From: Marinilabiliaceae bacterium
GTDB lineage: Bacteria > Bacteroidota > Bacteroidia > Bacteroidales > Marinilabiliaceae
Assembly: GCA_021443545.1 (NCBI GenBank)
Contig: JABUTU010000005.1
Location: 115,205-168,853, forward strand
Direction of reading: 5' to 3'
Length of the DNA stretch: 53,649 nucleotides
The position numbers were made by a program, and so were the translations under genes. The notes under the pieces were generated by a model that was given only the letters and a program-made list of their open reading frames with translations, did no database searches and was not told the origin of the DNA. Of this stretch, positions 8,043 to 16,924 are shown piece by piece. Position 1 is the stretch's first letter. The number at the start of each line of letters is the position of its first letter.

Positions 8043-9980
8043 ATGAAAGTCCTATCTCTATTAGCAACCTTTTCTTTGTTGCTCTATGGCGCTTATGCCC
8101 AAAATATCACTATTACAAGTCCCGACAAAAACGTAGTCGTGAATCTCCATACCGACAGCCTTGGTTTTCTCTTCTACAATATCTCATTGAGTGGCGTCAC
8201 CTACCTTGAAGATTCCCCTCTTGGGCTTTCTGCAAAACATGGTGACTTCCGGAGCGGACTAAAAATAACTGATAGTAGCATATCTTCTGTAAAGGACGAG
8301 TTTGAGATGACACGTATCAAAGCGAACAAGGTCATTTACGAAGCAAATGTTGCATCGATAAGTATCAAGAACGCCGAGTCTATCCCCATGAACATAGAGT
8401 TTTCTGTAGGAAACAACGATATAGCTTTCCGATATCTATTCCCAAAAAGCGGAGAGACTGGCTCCACACGCATCTTTTCAGAATCATCTGGTTTCAGATT
8501 TCCTTACAAGACTACGTCTTTCATGTGCCCTCAGTCTGATGCTATGATAGGCTGGAAGAGAACCAAACCATCTTATGAAGAGGAATATACCCCCGATGGC
8601 AAATTAAACAGAAAATCTGAGTTCAACCACGGATTCACGTTTCCTTGCCTCTTTCATCTCCCCGACGGTGGATGGGCACTCATCAGCGAAACAGGTGTCG
8701 ATAGTCGCTTCTGTGCTTCACACCTCTCTAACAATATCAACGGAACTTTCTTTGTCGAATATCCTATGGCAACCGAGAACAATGGCAATGGCACTCCTGA
8801 GCCTGCCTTCGCTTTGCCTGGCAAAACACCTTGGAGGACCATCACTATCGGCAAAGATTTAAAACCAATTGTTGAGGGTACGATAACCTGGGCATTAGCA
8901 GAGCCTCAATACGAAACCGCTCATAAATACGAATACGGGAAGGGAACATGGAGTTGGATTCTTTGGCAAGACAACTCTATCAACTACGAAGATCAGATAA
9001 AATACATTGATCTATCTTCCGAGATGGGATTCAAATACGTGCTTATCGACAATTGGTGGGACACTAATATCGGACACGACAAGATAGAGAAACTCGTCGA
9101 GTATGCCCGCACAAAGAATATCGACGTCTTTCTGTGGTACGCTTCGTCAGGATATTGGAACGATATAGTACAAGGACCTATCAATATGATGGACCGACCT
9201 ATAATTCGCAAGCAACAAATGCGATGGATGCAGAAGATAGGTGTTAAAGGCATTAAGGTAGACTTCTTCGCTGGTGACAAACAAGAGACAATGCGTTTAT
9301 ATGAAGATATCCTCAGCGACGCCGATGACCATGGACTCATGGTTATATTCCATGGTTGCACACTGCCACGTGGCTGGGAACGCATGTACCCTAACTACGT
9401 CGGCTCTGAAGCTGTCTTGGCAAGCGAAAATATGATTTTCAGTCAGGACTTCTGCGACAAAGAGGGCTTCACAACTACGCTACACCCCTTTATCCGCAAC
9501 GCTGTGGGATCTATGGAATATGGTGGCTGCTTCTTAAACCGTCATATGAGCAGGGACAACAAAAGCGGCAATACAAGAAGAACATCGGACGTATTTCAGT
9601 TATCAACGTGCATTCTGTTCCAAAATGTAATTCAAAACTTTGCTATAGCACCAAACAACCTTAAAGAGGCATCTCCAATAAGTATTGACTTCTTGAAAGA
9701 GATTCCAACTGAATGGGATGAGACACGATTTATCGAAGGATACCCTGGAAAATATGTTGTCTTAGCTCGCAGATACAATAACAAATGGTATCTCGCCGCA
9801 ACAAATGGTGAAAAGATAGATCGCACTATCACTATTGATGTTACTTCTATCTTCAGTGACTATACTCCGACATTGATTTGTGAAGACAAAGACGACAATG
9901 TTGTATGCTCCACTCCCAAATTAAAAAAAGGAAAACTTACTGTCACGATTCGCGGAGAACACGCCATAATTCTTAAATAA
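8043..9980 (+). CDS. Glycoside hydrolase family 97 (alpha-glucosidase/alpha-galactosidase)
   Basis: 645 residues with a signal peptide (MKVLSLLATFSLLLYGAYAQ). An N-terminal beta-sandwich domain (~30-290) is followed by a TIM barrel containing KGTWSWILW and YVLIDNWWD, and a C-terminal beta domain after residue ~560. The barrel carries GVKGIKVDFFAGDKQ with Asp407 where retaining GH97 enzymes place their nucleophile; the inverting SusB type lacks that Asp. A retaining alpha-galactosidase-like activity is therefore favoured over a SusB-type alpha-glucosidase, by inference. The enzyme is probably periplasmic. No SusC/SusD pair is nearby. The stop codon is directly followed by the ATG of the RlpA-like gene. 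Confidence 0.88.
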   Translation: MKVLSLLATFSLLLYGAYAQNITITSPDKNVVVNLHTDSLGFLFYNISLSGVTYLEDSPLGLSAKHGDFRSGLKITDSSISSVKDEFEMTRIKANKVIYEANVASISIKNAESIPMNIEFSVGNNDIAFRYLFPKSGETGSTRIFSESSGFRFPYKTTSFMCPQSDAMIGWKRTKPSYEEEYTPDGKLNRKSEFNHGFTFPCLFHLPDGGWALISETGVDSRFCASHLSNNINGTFFVEYPMATENNGNGTPEPAFALPGKTPWRTITIGKDLKPIVEGTITWALAEPQYETAHKYEYGKGTWSWILWQDNSINYEDQIKYIDLSSEMGFKYVLIDNWWDTNIGHDKIEKLVEYARTKNIDVFLWYASSGYWNDIVQGPINMMDRPIIRKQQMRWMQKIGVKGIKVDFFAGDKQETMRLYEDILSDADDHGLMVIFHGCTLPRGWERMYPNYVGSEAVLASENMIFSQDFCDKEGFTTTLHPFIRNAVGSMEYGGCFLNRHMSRDNKSGNTRRTSDVFQLSTCILFQNVIQNFAIAPNNLKEASPISIDFLKEIPTEWDETRFIEGYPGKYVVLARRYNNKWYLAATNGEKIDRTITIDVTSIFSDYTPTLICEDKDDNVVCSTPKLKKGKLTVTIRGEHAIILK

Positions 9981-10433
9981 ATGGGCATTAAAGTATTAAC
10001 ATTCTTGTTTCTCTCAATCCTCTTGTGCTGTTCATGCTCGAGTCATAGAAGGAACACAGAATCCAACAAAAACAAAAGCACAATCACTGTTTCTTCTTCA
10101 AAAGGCAAAAAGAACACCTCATCCAATAAGAATACTAAAACGTTAAAGGGTAAAGCATCATATTATGCCGACAAGTTTCAGGGGAGAAAGACTGCCAACG
10201 GCGATACTTTCGACCAGAAAAAGATGACAGCTGCCCACAAAACACTGGCTTTCGGAACCAAGGTAAGGGTGAAAAACGTTAGCAATGGCAAATCTGTTGA
10301 TGTGATTATAAACGACAGGGGACCATTCGTAGCAGGGAGAATTATCGACTTATCGCGCGCTGCAGCAGAGAAAATAGATATGGTACGCGCTGGAGTCGCT
10401 GATGTCGAGGTTACTATCTTATCAGTTCCTTAA
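9981..10433 (+). CDS. RlpA-like lipoprotein with double-psi beta-barrel domain
   Basis: 150 residues. The signal peptide ends in a lipobox-like LLCCSCSS, predicting an outer-membrane lipoprotein. A Ser/Lys/Asn-rich linker (~25-55) precedes an RlpA domain: [33 protein letters not shown] and [16 protein letters not shown]. The His and Asp considered catalytic in lytic RlpA are present. The protein has no C-terminal SPOR domain, so a septal role is less certain. The ATG follows the GH97 stop with no gap, and the unit ends at a strong terminator. Confidence 0.88.
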   Translation: MGIKVLTFLFLSILLCCSCSSHRRNTESNKNKSTITVSSSKGKKNTSSNKNTKTLKGKASYYADKFQGRKTANGDTFDQKKMTAAHKTLAFGTKVRVKNVSNGKSVDVIINDRGPFVAGRIIDLSRAAAEKIDMVRAGVADVEVTILSVP

Positions 10434-10456
10434 AATATACCCTATTAACAATACAA

Positions 10457-10497
10457 ATAGTGGTGCCGATTTGCTTTGACACCACTATCTATTTTTC
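10457..10497. terminator. Bidirectional terminator between rlpA-like gene and trpS
   Basis: ATAGTGGTG (10457-10465) pairs with CACCACTAT (10480-10488) across a 14-base loop and is followed by CTATTTTTC on the plus strand. The genes on either side converge, so the hairpin can serve both; the T-run is better on the plus strand. Confidence 0.75.
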
Positions 10498-10503
10498 TAC
10501 TGG

Positions 10504-11493
10504 CTAATATACCTTAAAGCCTATAATCTTACGAACCTCGGATAAGGTCTTTCGTGCACTCTCTCTTGCCTTTGCAGCTCCCTCCTCTGCCACTCGTCTC
10601 AACAGCTCCTTGTCGGATGAATACATATCAATCTTCTCTCTGATAGGTTCAGTATAAGTGATTATATCTTGAGCTAACTGCTTTTTAAGATCTCCATATC
10701 TAATGGAACAATCATTCCACTTCTCCTCAAAATACTGAAGTGTCTCAGGTGTAGATACTATCTCAAGGAATGTAAAAAGATTCTGTATAACATCTGGCTT
10801 AACCGAATTAGGTTCTGTGGGCCCCGTATCAGTCACCGCCTTCATAACCTTCTTCTGAATCGTCTTGGCATCATCTTTAAGGTAAATACAATTACCTTCA
10901 CTCTTTCCCATCTTACCAGACCCATCAAGTCCTGGTATCTTTACAGCATCCTTAGCAAAATGAAACGACTGTGGCTCTGGGAAAAATTCCACACCATAAA
11001 TATTATTAAAACGCCTTGCACACTTGCGAGCCATCTCCATATTTTGCTCTTGGTCCTTCCCGACAGGAACCTTAAGCGCCCTATGAATAAGAATATCAGA
11101 GGCCATCAAAGTAGGATAGGTCAGAAGCCCAGCATTAACATTGTCAGGTTGCTTGCGGGCCTTCTCCTTAAATGTCGTGACACGCTCCAACTCCCCAAGA
11201 TAGGTATTCATATTGAGATACAAATATAGCTCAAGTACCTCAGGCACGTCACTTTGGTTATAAATAGTCGACTTGGCAGGATCAAGACCACATGCCAAAT
11301 ACTCAGCAAGAATAGTTGCCGTTGATGCTTGAATGTCTTCTGGTTTAGGATGAGTCGTCAACGAATGCCAATCTGCAATGAAGAAATAACAGTTATAGTC
11401 ATTCTGCATGCGAACGAAACTTGTCACCGCACCAAAATAATTTCCTAAATGTAGGTTACCTGTCGGACGAATACCACTAAGTACGTTTTCCAT
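10504..11493 (-). CDS. trpS: Tryptophanyl-tRNA synthetase
   Basis: 329 residues from the ATG at 11493 (MENVLSGIRPTGNLHLG). An upstream ATG in frame at 11538 lies before the likely promoter and adds no conserved sequence. Class I synthetase signatures are present: the HIGH-type motif GNLHLGNYFG at the N-terminus and the KMSKS-type motif GKMGKSEGN. It charges tRNA-Trp in the cytoplasm. Transcribed alone, divergent from porW and convergent with the RlpA-like gene. Confidence 0.95.
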   Translation of the reverse strand: MENVLSGIRPTGNLHLGNYFGAVTSFVRMQNDYNCYFFIADWHSLTTHPKPEDIQASTATILAEYLACGLDPAKSTIYNQSDVPEVLELYLYLNMNTYLGELERVTTFKEKARKQPDNVNAGLLTYPTLMASDILIHRALKVPVGKDQEQNMEMARKCARRFNNIYGVEFFPEPQSFHFAKDAVKIPGLDGSGKMGKSEGNCIYLKDDAKTIQKKVMKAVTDTGPTEPNSVKPDVIQNLFTFLEIVSTPETLQYFEEKWNDCSIRYGDLKKQLAQDIITYTEPIREKIDMYSSDKELLRRVAEEGAAKARESARKTLSEVRKIIGFKVY

Positions 11494-11514
11494 TTTTGTT
11501 GTCTCAATTATGGT

Positions 11515-11523
11515 GCAAATTTC
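11515..11523 (-). promoter_or_regulatory. Probable -7 box of trpS
   Basis: GAAATTTGC on the minus strand matches TAnnTTTG at seven of eight positions and predicts a start about 15 bases before the ATG at 11493. No -33 box was found at 19-21 bases. The divergent porW start is within 62 bases, and a seven-of-eight box CAATTTTG for it lies at 11536-11543. Confidence 0.35.
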
Positions 11524-11584
11524 TAATTTTTTATGCAATTTTGCTCCAAATAACGTAGAAAATATACTCCTCCATATTTAATTG

Positions 11585-14332
11585 ATGGATAACAAGTTGA
11601 AAATAAGAAATATACATATCTCCATATTGTTAATATTCTGTCTTCTGACAGCATGTTCTACTAAACACAATACATGGTTATCACGTGGATATCAGCAAAT
11701 GTCTTCTCACTACAACGTCTATTTTAATGGTGTCGAGGCATTTAACAGTGGCATATCAAAAATTGACAAACAAACAAAAAATGACTATTCACGCATTCTT
11801 CCTGTTTACACTTTCTCTGACGAGACTAATGCTAAAGCCGGGGCAAGTGACATGGAGACAGCTCTGAAGAAGGGTCATAAACTTATCGAATTACATAGTA
11901 TAACAGTCAAACCTGAAAGAGTTGCTAATCCTACTCCAAGACAAAAAAAACTACAGCAGCTCGACGAATACAACCCTTATGTTATCAAGTCATATCTACT
12001 CATTGCCCAAGCCAACGTAGTTCGTCACGAGGAACAAGAGGCAATGGAGATATTTGATTACCTCTATCGCAAACATGCAACAGAACACGCAACATACGAA
12101 GCTCTTATTTGGAAATGCATAGCACTAACTCAGCGAGAACAATACACAGCTGCTGAATCTGCGCTGGCTACGTACGACCTTGACGGATTAGCTCCTGAAG
12201 AGCTGTTCGGCAAGTACGAAACAGCTATGGCAAATCTTTTACTTTGCCAAAATAAATACTCCGAATCTATTGACCACTTGAAAAAAGCTATTGATGCTAC
12301 CAGCTTAAGCAATAAGGCAATGAAGCGACGGCTCAAGTATATCCTGGCTCAAGTGTACAGACAAACAGGGCAACGCGATTTGGCAGCTCCTATTTTCCTG
12401 GAAATATCAAAGTCTATATCGGACTACGACATGGCGTTTGCTGCAAAAATGGAGTTAGCTACAGTGGCAACCACTCCAGCTGAATTGGCAAAAGCTGAAA
12501 AGAATCTGATAAAAATGGTCGCTGACGCAAAAAATATTGACCAACTCGACCAGGTATTCTACGCATTAGGTCAACTGAGCGAAGAAAAAGGTGATAAAGA
12601 GAAAGCACTGGCCTGTTACAGACGAAGCGTAAACGCCTCGACCAACAACGACAACCAACGTGGACTATCATACATAGCTCTTGCAGATATATATGTTCAG
12701 GAACCTGACTACCTTAACACAGGAACATTTGTTGATAGTGCAGCGCATTTTTTGGCTGATAATAATAGTAGGAAAAAAGAAGCTAAAGACAGAGCGACCA
12801 CTCTAAAACCTCTTATTAAAGAACTCCTCACCATAAAGGGAAACGACTCTCTCATGCGCATTGCTCTTCTTCCTCAAAAACTGAGAGACGCATACATCGA
12901 TAGTTTAGTAAAAGAAGAAGAGAGAAGAGTCGAAATACTCAAAACTCAAGAGGAGGCTGACGCACAGAACAGTATGTCGCAAACAGACTTCTACAGAATC
13001 CAACAAGGGACTCGCGGCTCTGATAGAGGATCTTCGGGGTCTTCATGGTACTTCTACAATACCGCTTTAGTCCAGGCAGGTAAAAGCACTTTCACTTCCA
13101 AATGGGGACGCCGAGCTAACGACGATAACTGGAGACGTGCGGACAAGAGTTCTTCTAACGAAGAATTGCTCTCTTCATCCTCAGAGAGCTCTTCGAATGC
13201 AGATAAAAACAACCAAGGCGCTAATGAAAATGAACTCAAAAGTGAGAATAAAAATAGAAGCATCACTCGCGAGTCTCTCTTAGCAGGGCTTCCTCTGACA
13301 GAAGTGGAACAAAACAAAAAATACGAGGAGACTGCTGAGGCTCTCTTCCAAAGTTCTACTATATTGTATGACCAGATTGGCGACTACAAGTCGGCATGCC
13401 GTCAGCTTCAAGAACTCTTAACCCGATTCCCAAATAATAAACACAGATACGACGCACTGACGCTTCTATATTTTGGTGCACTAAAATCTGAAGACCACGA
13501 CAAAGCCGAACAGGTTGCTCAAATATTAAAAAGCGAACATTCAGATAGCGAGATTAGCAAATATCTTGCCGACTCACGCAACTACTTCGCTAACGACTCA
13601 ACAAAACATGCATACCACGAAACAAGATACGAGAATACATATGCCGATTTTCTGTCGGGCAATTTCGCATCTTCGATTGCATCTGCCTCTTCAGCCTTAA
13701 ACGATTCAACTGAAAAAGCATACCACTCAAAATACCTACTGATAAAAGCTCTTAGCTTTGCTAAACAGGGAAACAAAAACGAATTCATGTCAGACCTGTT
13801 ATCTATAACAAAACGTTTCCCAGGAGGAGAAGAAGATTCTATAGCAAAGAAATATCTCGACAAATTAGCTATGGGAGAAACACCTAAAGCTGACATGGCA
13901 TTTATCTCTCCTCTTGAACAACGCAACAATATTGCCGCATACAACAACGACTCCACATCACAAAATGAAGGGTACATTTTTAATATTGATGCTCCTCACT
14001 TTGTCGTAGCATTCGTTGAGATTGAAAATAAAAATCGCGCACAGTTCCTTATAGCAGATTACAACTTCTCTAACTTCCTGTTGGACGACTACGACATAGA
14101 GACCAAAACAACGAAGTTCAACCAATGTGCAGTTGTCATAGGACCCTTTGACAATATGAGAAACGCTCTCAACTATTATTATCAGTTGCGAGAACAGACA
14201 CTTTTCAAAGAGGTGTCAAAGGAGGCAGTGCCTCATATCATAATTATCTCCGACCAAAACTTAAACGTCTTGATGCAACAGAAGGAGAGTAACACATACG
14301 ACGATTTCTTCCGAGAGAACTACCATTTGTAG
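11585..14332 (+). CDS. porW: Type IX secretion system lipoprotein PorW/SprE (TPR repeats)
   Basis: 915 residues from the ATG at 11585. The signal peptide ends with lipobox LLTACS, predicting an outer-membrane lipoprotein. Directly after comes the family signature TWLSRGYQQMSSHYNVYFNG. Tetratricopeptide-like helical repeats run from about 130 to 410 and again from about 590 to 790. Between them is a Ser/Arg/Asn-rich low-complexity stretch (~480-560), and a C-terminal SPOR-like segment follows. In Porphyromonas and Flavobacterium, PorW/SprE is needed for type IX secretion and connects the PorKN ring to the Sov translocon. Immediate co-orientation with porX supports the call. Confidence 0.85.
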   Translation: MDNKLKIRNIHISILLIFCLLTACSTKHNTWLSRGYQQMSSHYNVYFNGVEAFNSGISKIDKQTKNDYSRILPVYTFSDETNAKAGASDMETALKKGHKLIELHSITVKPERVANPTPRQKKLQQLDEYNPYVIKSYLLIAQANVVRHEEQEAMEIFDYLYRKHATEHATYEALIWKCIALTQREQYTAAESALATYDLDGLAPEELFGKYETAMANLLLCQNKYSESIDHLKKAIDATSLSNKAMKRRLKYILAQVYRQTGQRDLAAPIFLEISKSISDYDMAFAAKMELATVATTPAELAKAEKNLIKMVADAKNIDQLDQVFYALGQLSEEKGDKEKALACYRRSVNASTNNDNQRGLSYIALADIYVQEPDYLNTGTFVDSAAHFLADNNSRKKEAKDRATTLKPLIKELLTIKGNDSLMRIALLPQKLRDAYIDSLVKEEERRVEILKTQEEADAQNSMSQTDFYRIQQGTRGSDRGSSGSSWYFYNTALVQAGKSTFTSKWGRRANDDNWRRADKSSSNEELLSSSSESSSNADKNNQGANENELKSENKNRSITRESLLAGLPLTEVEQNKKYEETAEALFQSSTILYDQIGDYKSACRQLQELLTRFPNNKHRYDALTLLYFGALKSEDHDKAEQVAQILKSEHSDSEISKYLADSRNYFANDSTKHAYHETRYENTYADFLSGNFASSIASASSALNDSTEKAYHSKYLLIKALSFAKQGNKNEFMSDLLSITKRFPGGEEDSIAKKYLDKLAMGETPKADMAFISPLEQRNNIAAYNNDSTSQNEGYIFNIDAPHFVVAFVEIENKNRAQFLIADYNFSNFLLDDYDIETKTTKFNQCAVVIGPFDNMRNALNYYYQLREQTLFKEVSKEAVPHIIIISDQNLNVLMQQKESNTYDDFFRENYHL

Positions 14333-14436
14333 AACTATCTGATACACTCTATAACTCAAGTTTCACTTAAAAATGTTCCGAATATAGAGAGTACTCCAGA
14401 TAGTGCACTGCAGCTTCATCATCATTAATGATAAAA

Positions 14437-14467
14437 TTTGATTTCTGAGATATTGTAACTACTTTTG
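14437..14467 (+). promoter_or_regulatory. Near-ideal Bacteroidetes promoter of porX
   Basis: TTTG (14437-14440), 19 bases, then TACTTTTG (14460-14467) matches both boxes and the spacing of the primary sigma consensus. The start is expected near 14474, leaving a leader of about 14 bases before the porX ATG. This would allow porX to be expressed separately from porW. Confidence 0.75.
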
Positions 14468-14487
14468 TTCAGAAACTTGAATTTACT

Positions 14488-16056
14488 ATGGCAAATATTC
14501 TTTGGATTGATGACGAAATAGACCTTCTGACACCTCACTGCCTCTTTCTTGCTCAGAAAGGTCATAACGTATTTAAAGCAACAGATGGACCGTCTGCTAT
14601 TGAAATGCTTCAGAACAATGAAATTCCATCTTTAGATATAGTTTTTTTGGACGAACAAATGCCAGGCTTATCTGGATTAGATGTCCTTTTGAAAATAAAG
14701 CAGATTAGACCAGCTGTCCCTGTTGTCATGGTAACCAAGAGCGAGGAAGAGGATATTATGAATCAGGCTATAGGCGCACAAATTGCAGACTATCTGATAA
14801 AGCCTTTGCAACCTTCGCAACTACTGCTCGCTGTTAAAAAATTCACTGAGTCAAAACAACTTGTCTTTCAGACCGTACAAAGCCAGTACCAAACCCAGTT
14901 CCAAGATATATCATTTCAAATCAGTCAATGCAACTCATTCTCAGAATGGGCTGAAATATATAAGCGTCTCATTTTCTGGGAGATTCAACTTGCCGAAGGA
15001 ACATCTTTCTCCGCCGACATGAGTCAGATTCTTCTCTCACAAAAACAAGATGCTACGGCAGGTTTTGTGAAATTTATTAGAAAAAACTATGAGTCATGGA
15101 TAGCTAAACCTTCCATAGCTCCTCTTATGTCCCATCGTATTCTACCTGACAGAATCCTACCACATCTTGACGCTGGAGAAAAAATTGTCTTTATAGTAAT
15201 CGACAATTTCCGCCTTGACCAATGGGAAACAATACGTCCACTGCTCACTCAAGAATATGATATTCAGACGGAATTGTATTGCTCTATATTACCAACTGCA
15301 ACAATGTATGCAAGAAATTCACTATTCTCAGGTCTACTGCCATCTCAGATATCTGAGATGTATCCAGCATACTGGCCCGAAGAGAATTCAAGTGAATCGT
15401 CACAGAACCAATATGAACGTGAACTGCTCTCTACTTTCTTCCAACGATATAGAAAGAATTATGTCCACGCCTATTACAAAGCTAATGACGCTACCTCTGG
15501 TCAACACATCGTTGATATCTTCAACAGATACAGACACAACGATCTGGTAGCTCTCGTATATAATTTTGTTGACCAGCTATCTCATGCCCGCTCCGAGGTT
15601 AAAGCAATCAAAGAGCTGTCTGCCGACGAAGCTGCTTATAGAAGCATAACAAAATCATGGTTTCAACACGATCCACTCTCGCAGATGCTGTCGCTTTTAT
15701 CAAAAACAAAAGACCTGACCATAATGATTACAACCGACCATGGGTCTATCAGAGTCCACAACCCTCAAAAGATATTGGCAGGCGCTGATGTCAATACTAA
15801 CTTACGATACAAAACAGGAAGAAACCTTAACTGCAACACCAAACAAGTCCTCACCACATCCGACTCAAAGCTCTACGGACTTCCAAAGACCAGACTCATT
15901 GGTTCATATGCCTTTGCTGAAGGTGAGGATTTCTTCGTATATAACAATAATACTTCTCACTATATAGATCTCTATTCCGACACCTTCCAGCATGGAGGAG
16001 TCTCTATGGAAGAGATGATAATACCCCTCGTCACGTTGAAACCAAAAAACGAATAA
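14488..16056 (+). CDS. porX: Response regulator PorX (receiver + PglZ domain), type IX secretion regulator
   Basis: 522 residues. An N-terminal receiver has all key residues: Asp8/Asp9, phospho-acceptor Asp55 in VFLDEQMPG, Thr83 and Lys105. After a helical linker, a PglZ/alkaline-phosphatase-fold domain has a full set of likely metal ligands: VIDNFRLDQW, TATMYARN (Thr nucleophile position), NFVDQLSH, TTDHGS and FQHGGVSMEE. PorX with kinase PorY controls type IX secretion genes in Porphyromonas, and the PglZ domain is a zinc phosphodiesterase active on cyclic and linear oligonucleotides in studied homologues. No DNA-binding domain is present. PorY is not in the window. Confidence 0.93.
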   Translation: MANILWIDDEIDLLTPHCLFLAQKGHNVFKATDGPSAIEMLQNNEIPSLDIVFLDEQMPGLSGLDVLLKIKQIRPAVPVVMVTKSEEEDIMNQAIGAQIADYLIKPLQPSQLLLAVKKFTESKQLVFQTVQSQYQTQFQDISFQISQCNSFSEWAEIYKRLIFWEIQLAEGTSFSADMSQILLSQKQDATAGFVKFIRKNYESWIAKPSIAPLMSHRILPDRILPHLDAGEKIVFIVIDNFRLDQWETIRPLLTQEYDIQTELYCSILPTATMYARNSLFSGLLPSQISEMYPAYWPEENSSESSQNQYERELLSTFFQRYRKNYVHAYYKANDATSGQHIVDIFNRYRHNDLVALVYNFVDQLSHARSEVKAIKELSADEAAYRSITKSWFQHDPLSQMLSLLSKTKDLTIMITTDHGSIRVHNPQKILAGADVNTNLRYKTGRNLNCNTKQVLTTSDSKLYGLPKTRLIGSYAFAEGEDFFVYNNNTSHYIDLYSDTFQHGGVSMEEMIIPLVTLKPKNE

Positions 16057-16425
16057 CAGGTCTCTAAACACGAAACACCAATCCCTCTTAGCCATAAGTG
16101 AGATATACTGCGTTTTCAACTGATTACAATACGAAAAAGAAAAAAGGAAAAAACAAACAATACAACCACCAAGCCACATTCCGCTAACGAATAGAGAAAT
16201 ATCTTTCTCTTAAGTTGCTCAGAATCACTCAGACTCTCTTTCCTCCTAAATAGGCTTGCTATTAATTGTAGTTTTCGCATACTACAAAGTTAGGTATTGC
16301 CCACTACCTACAGGTAGGAATTAGTAGCAAGGTATAGGCGATTTTGTATCAAAAAATGTTAACTTGTTTCAAAAATGTTTTCTCTCGTTACATTAAAGAA
16401 CAAAACAACTTAATACGGTACGAAT
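16057..16425. other. 369-base non-coding gap between porX and folB
   Basis: No conserved ORF or tRNA was seen. Visible structure: a hairpin AGAGAAA-TATC-TTTCTCT at 16193-16210; an exact minus-strand -7 box TAACTTTG at 16292-16285; and a cluster of related hexamers at 16291-16317, where TAGGTA, TACCTA and AGGTAG form overlapping inverted repeats. A 91-codon minus-strand ORF (15904-16179) starts here but runs antisense into porX and is not called as a gene. Confidence 0.4.
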
Positions 16426-16785
16426 TTAAATATTCATTGAAACTGAAACAGATTTCATCTGTCCCCCAACAGGAGGCGCCAGTTTCGCAACTCTAACAAC
16501 GCCTCCTTTCAACCCCTTATCAAAAAAACATCTTCTCAATTCAACCACTATGTTATTAACAACACTTTCAACCAAATGTTGAGTAATAGCCATCTGCTCC
16601 TTCACTACTTGATAAACTTCAACATAGTTGAGTGCCTCTTTTACATCATCTGTAGCAACGGCGCGCGAAGCATCAACAATTAACTTCACATCTATCGCAT
16701 ATCGATTACCTACCAATTGCTCTTGCTTGTAACAGCCATGATAGCCCCACAATTCAATTGTATCAAGTTCTATTACTGTTTCCAT
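16426..16785 (-). CDS. folB: Dihydroneopterin aldolase
   Basis: 119 residues from the ATG at 16785 (METVIELDTIELWGYHG). The family signature continues with YALNYVEVY-type sequence (EALNYVEVYQVV) and a C-terminal RVAKLAPPVGG segment, whose Lys is the usual catalytic residue. The enzyme converts 7,8-dihydroneopterin to 6-hydroxymethyldihydropterin in folate synthesis and is usually an octamer. FolE, an earlier step of the same pathway, is encoded at 35849. An ORF extension upstream to 16932 runs through the divergent promoters and is not used. Confidence 0.9.
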   Translation of the reverse strand: METVIELDTIELWGYHGCYKQEQLVGNRYAIDVKLIVDASRAVATDDVKEALNYVEVYQVVKEQMAITQHLVESVVNNIVVELRRCFFDKGLKGGVVRVAKLAPPVGGQMKSVSVSMNI

Positions 16786-16789
16786 ATCA

Positions 16790-16820
16790 CAAAGGTCACA
16801 AAAAAAACTCAATAGACAAT
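16790..16820 (-). promoter_or_regulatory. Probable folB promoter
   Basis: On the minus strand ATTG (16820-16817), 19 bases, then GACCTTTG (16797-16790): three of four and seven of eight consensus matches at the right spacing. The start would lie within a base or two of the folB ATG, so the mRNA may be leaderless. Confidence 0.4.
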
Positions 16821-16840
16821 GAATTACGACAATTAATATA

Positions 16841-16849
16841 TATTTTTGC
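16841..16849 (+). promoter_or_regulatory. -7 box of the glnS operon promoter
   Basis: TATTTTTGC is an exact TAnnTTTG match about 76 bases before the glnS ATG. Only a weak AATG occurs 19 bases upstream in the -33 position. Confidence 0.5.
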
Positions 16850-16924
16850 CGTTTGAATAGCTTGCGGCTTACCATCTGTTTTTCAAAACACAATGCGAAG
16901 ACGCTCGCAAATAGCATAACAAAA

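Noticed and set aside
15904-16179. 91-codon minus-strand ORF with a hydrophobic N-terminus
   Set aside because: More than half runs antisense to porX and the composition is unconvincing; kept only as part of the antisense observation.
16304-16317. CTACCTACAGGTAG palindrome as a second 5S rRNA fragment, because it shares CTACCT with the right end
   Set aside because: Similarity is limited to a few bases and there is no surrounding 5S sequence.
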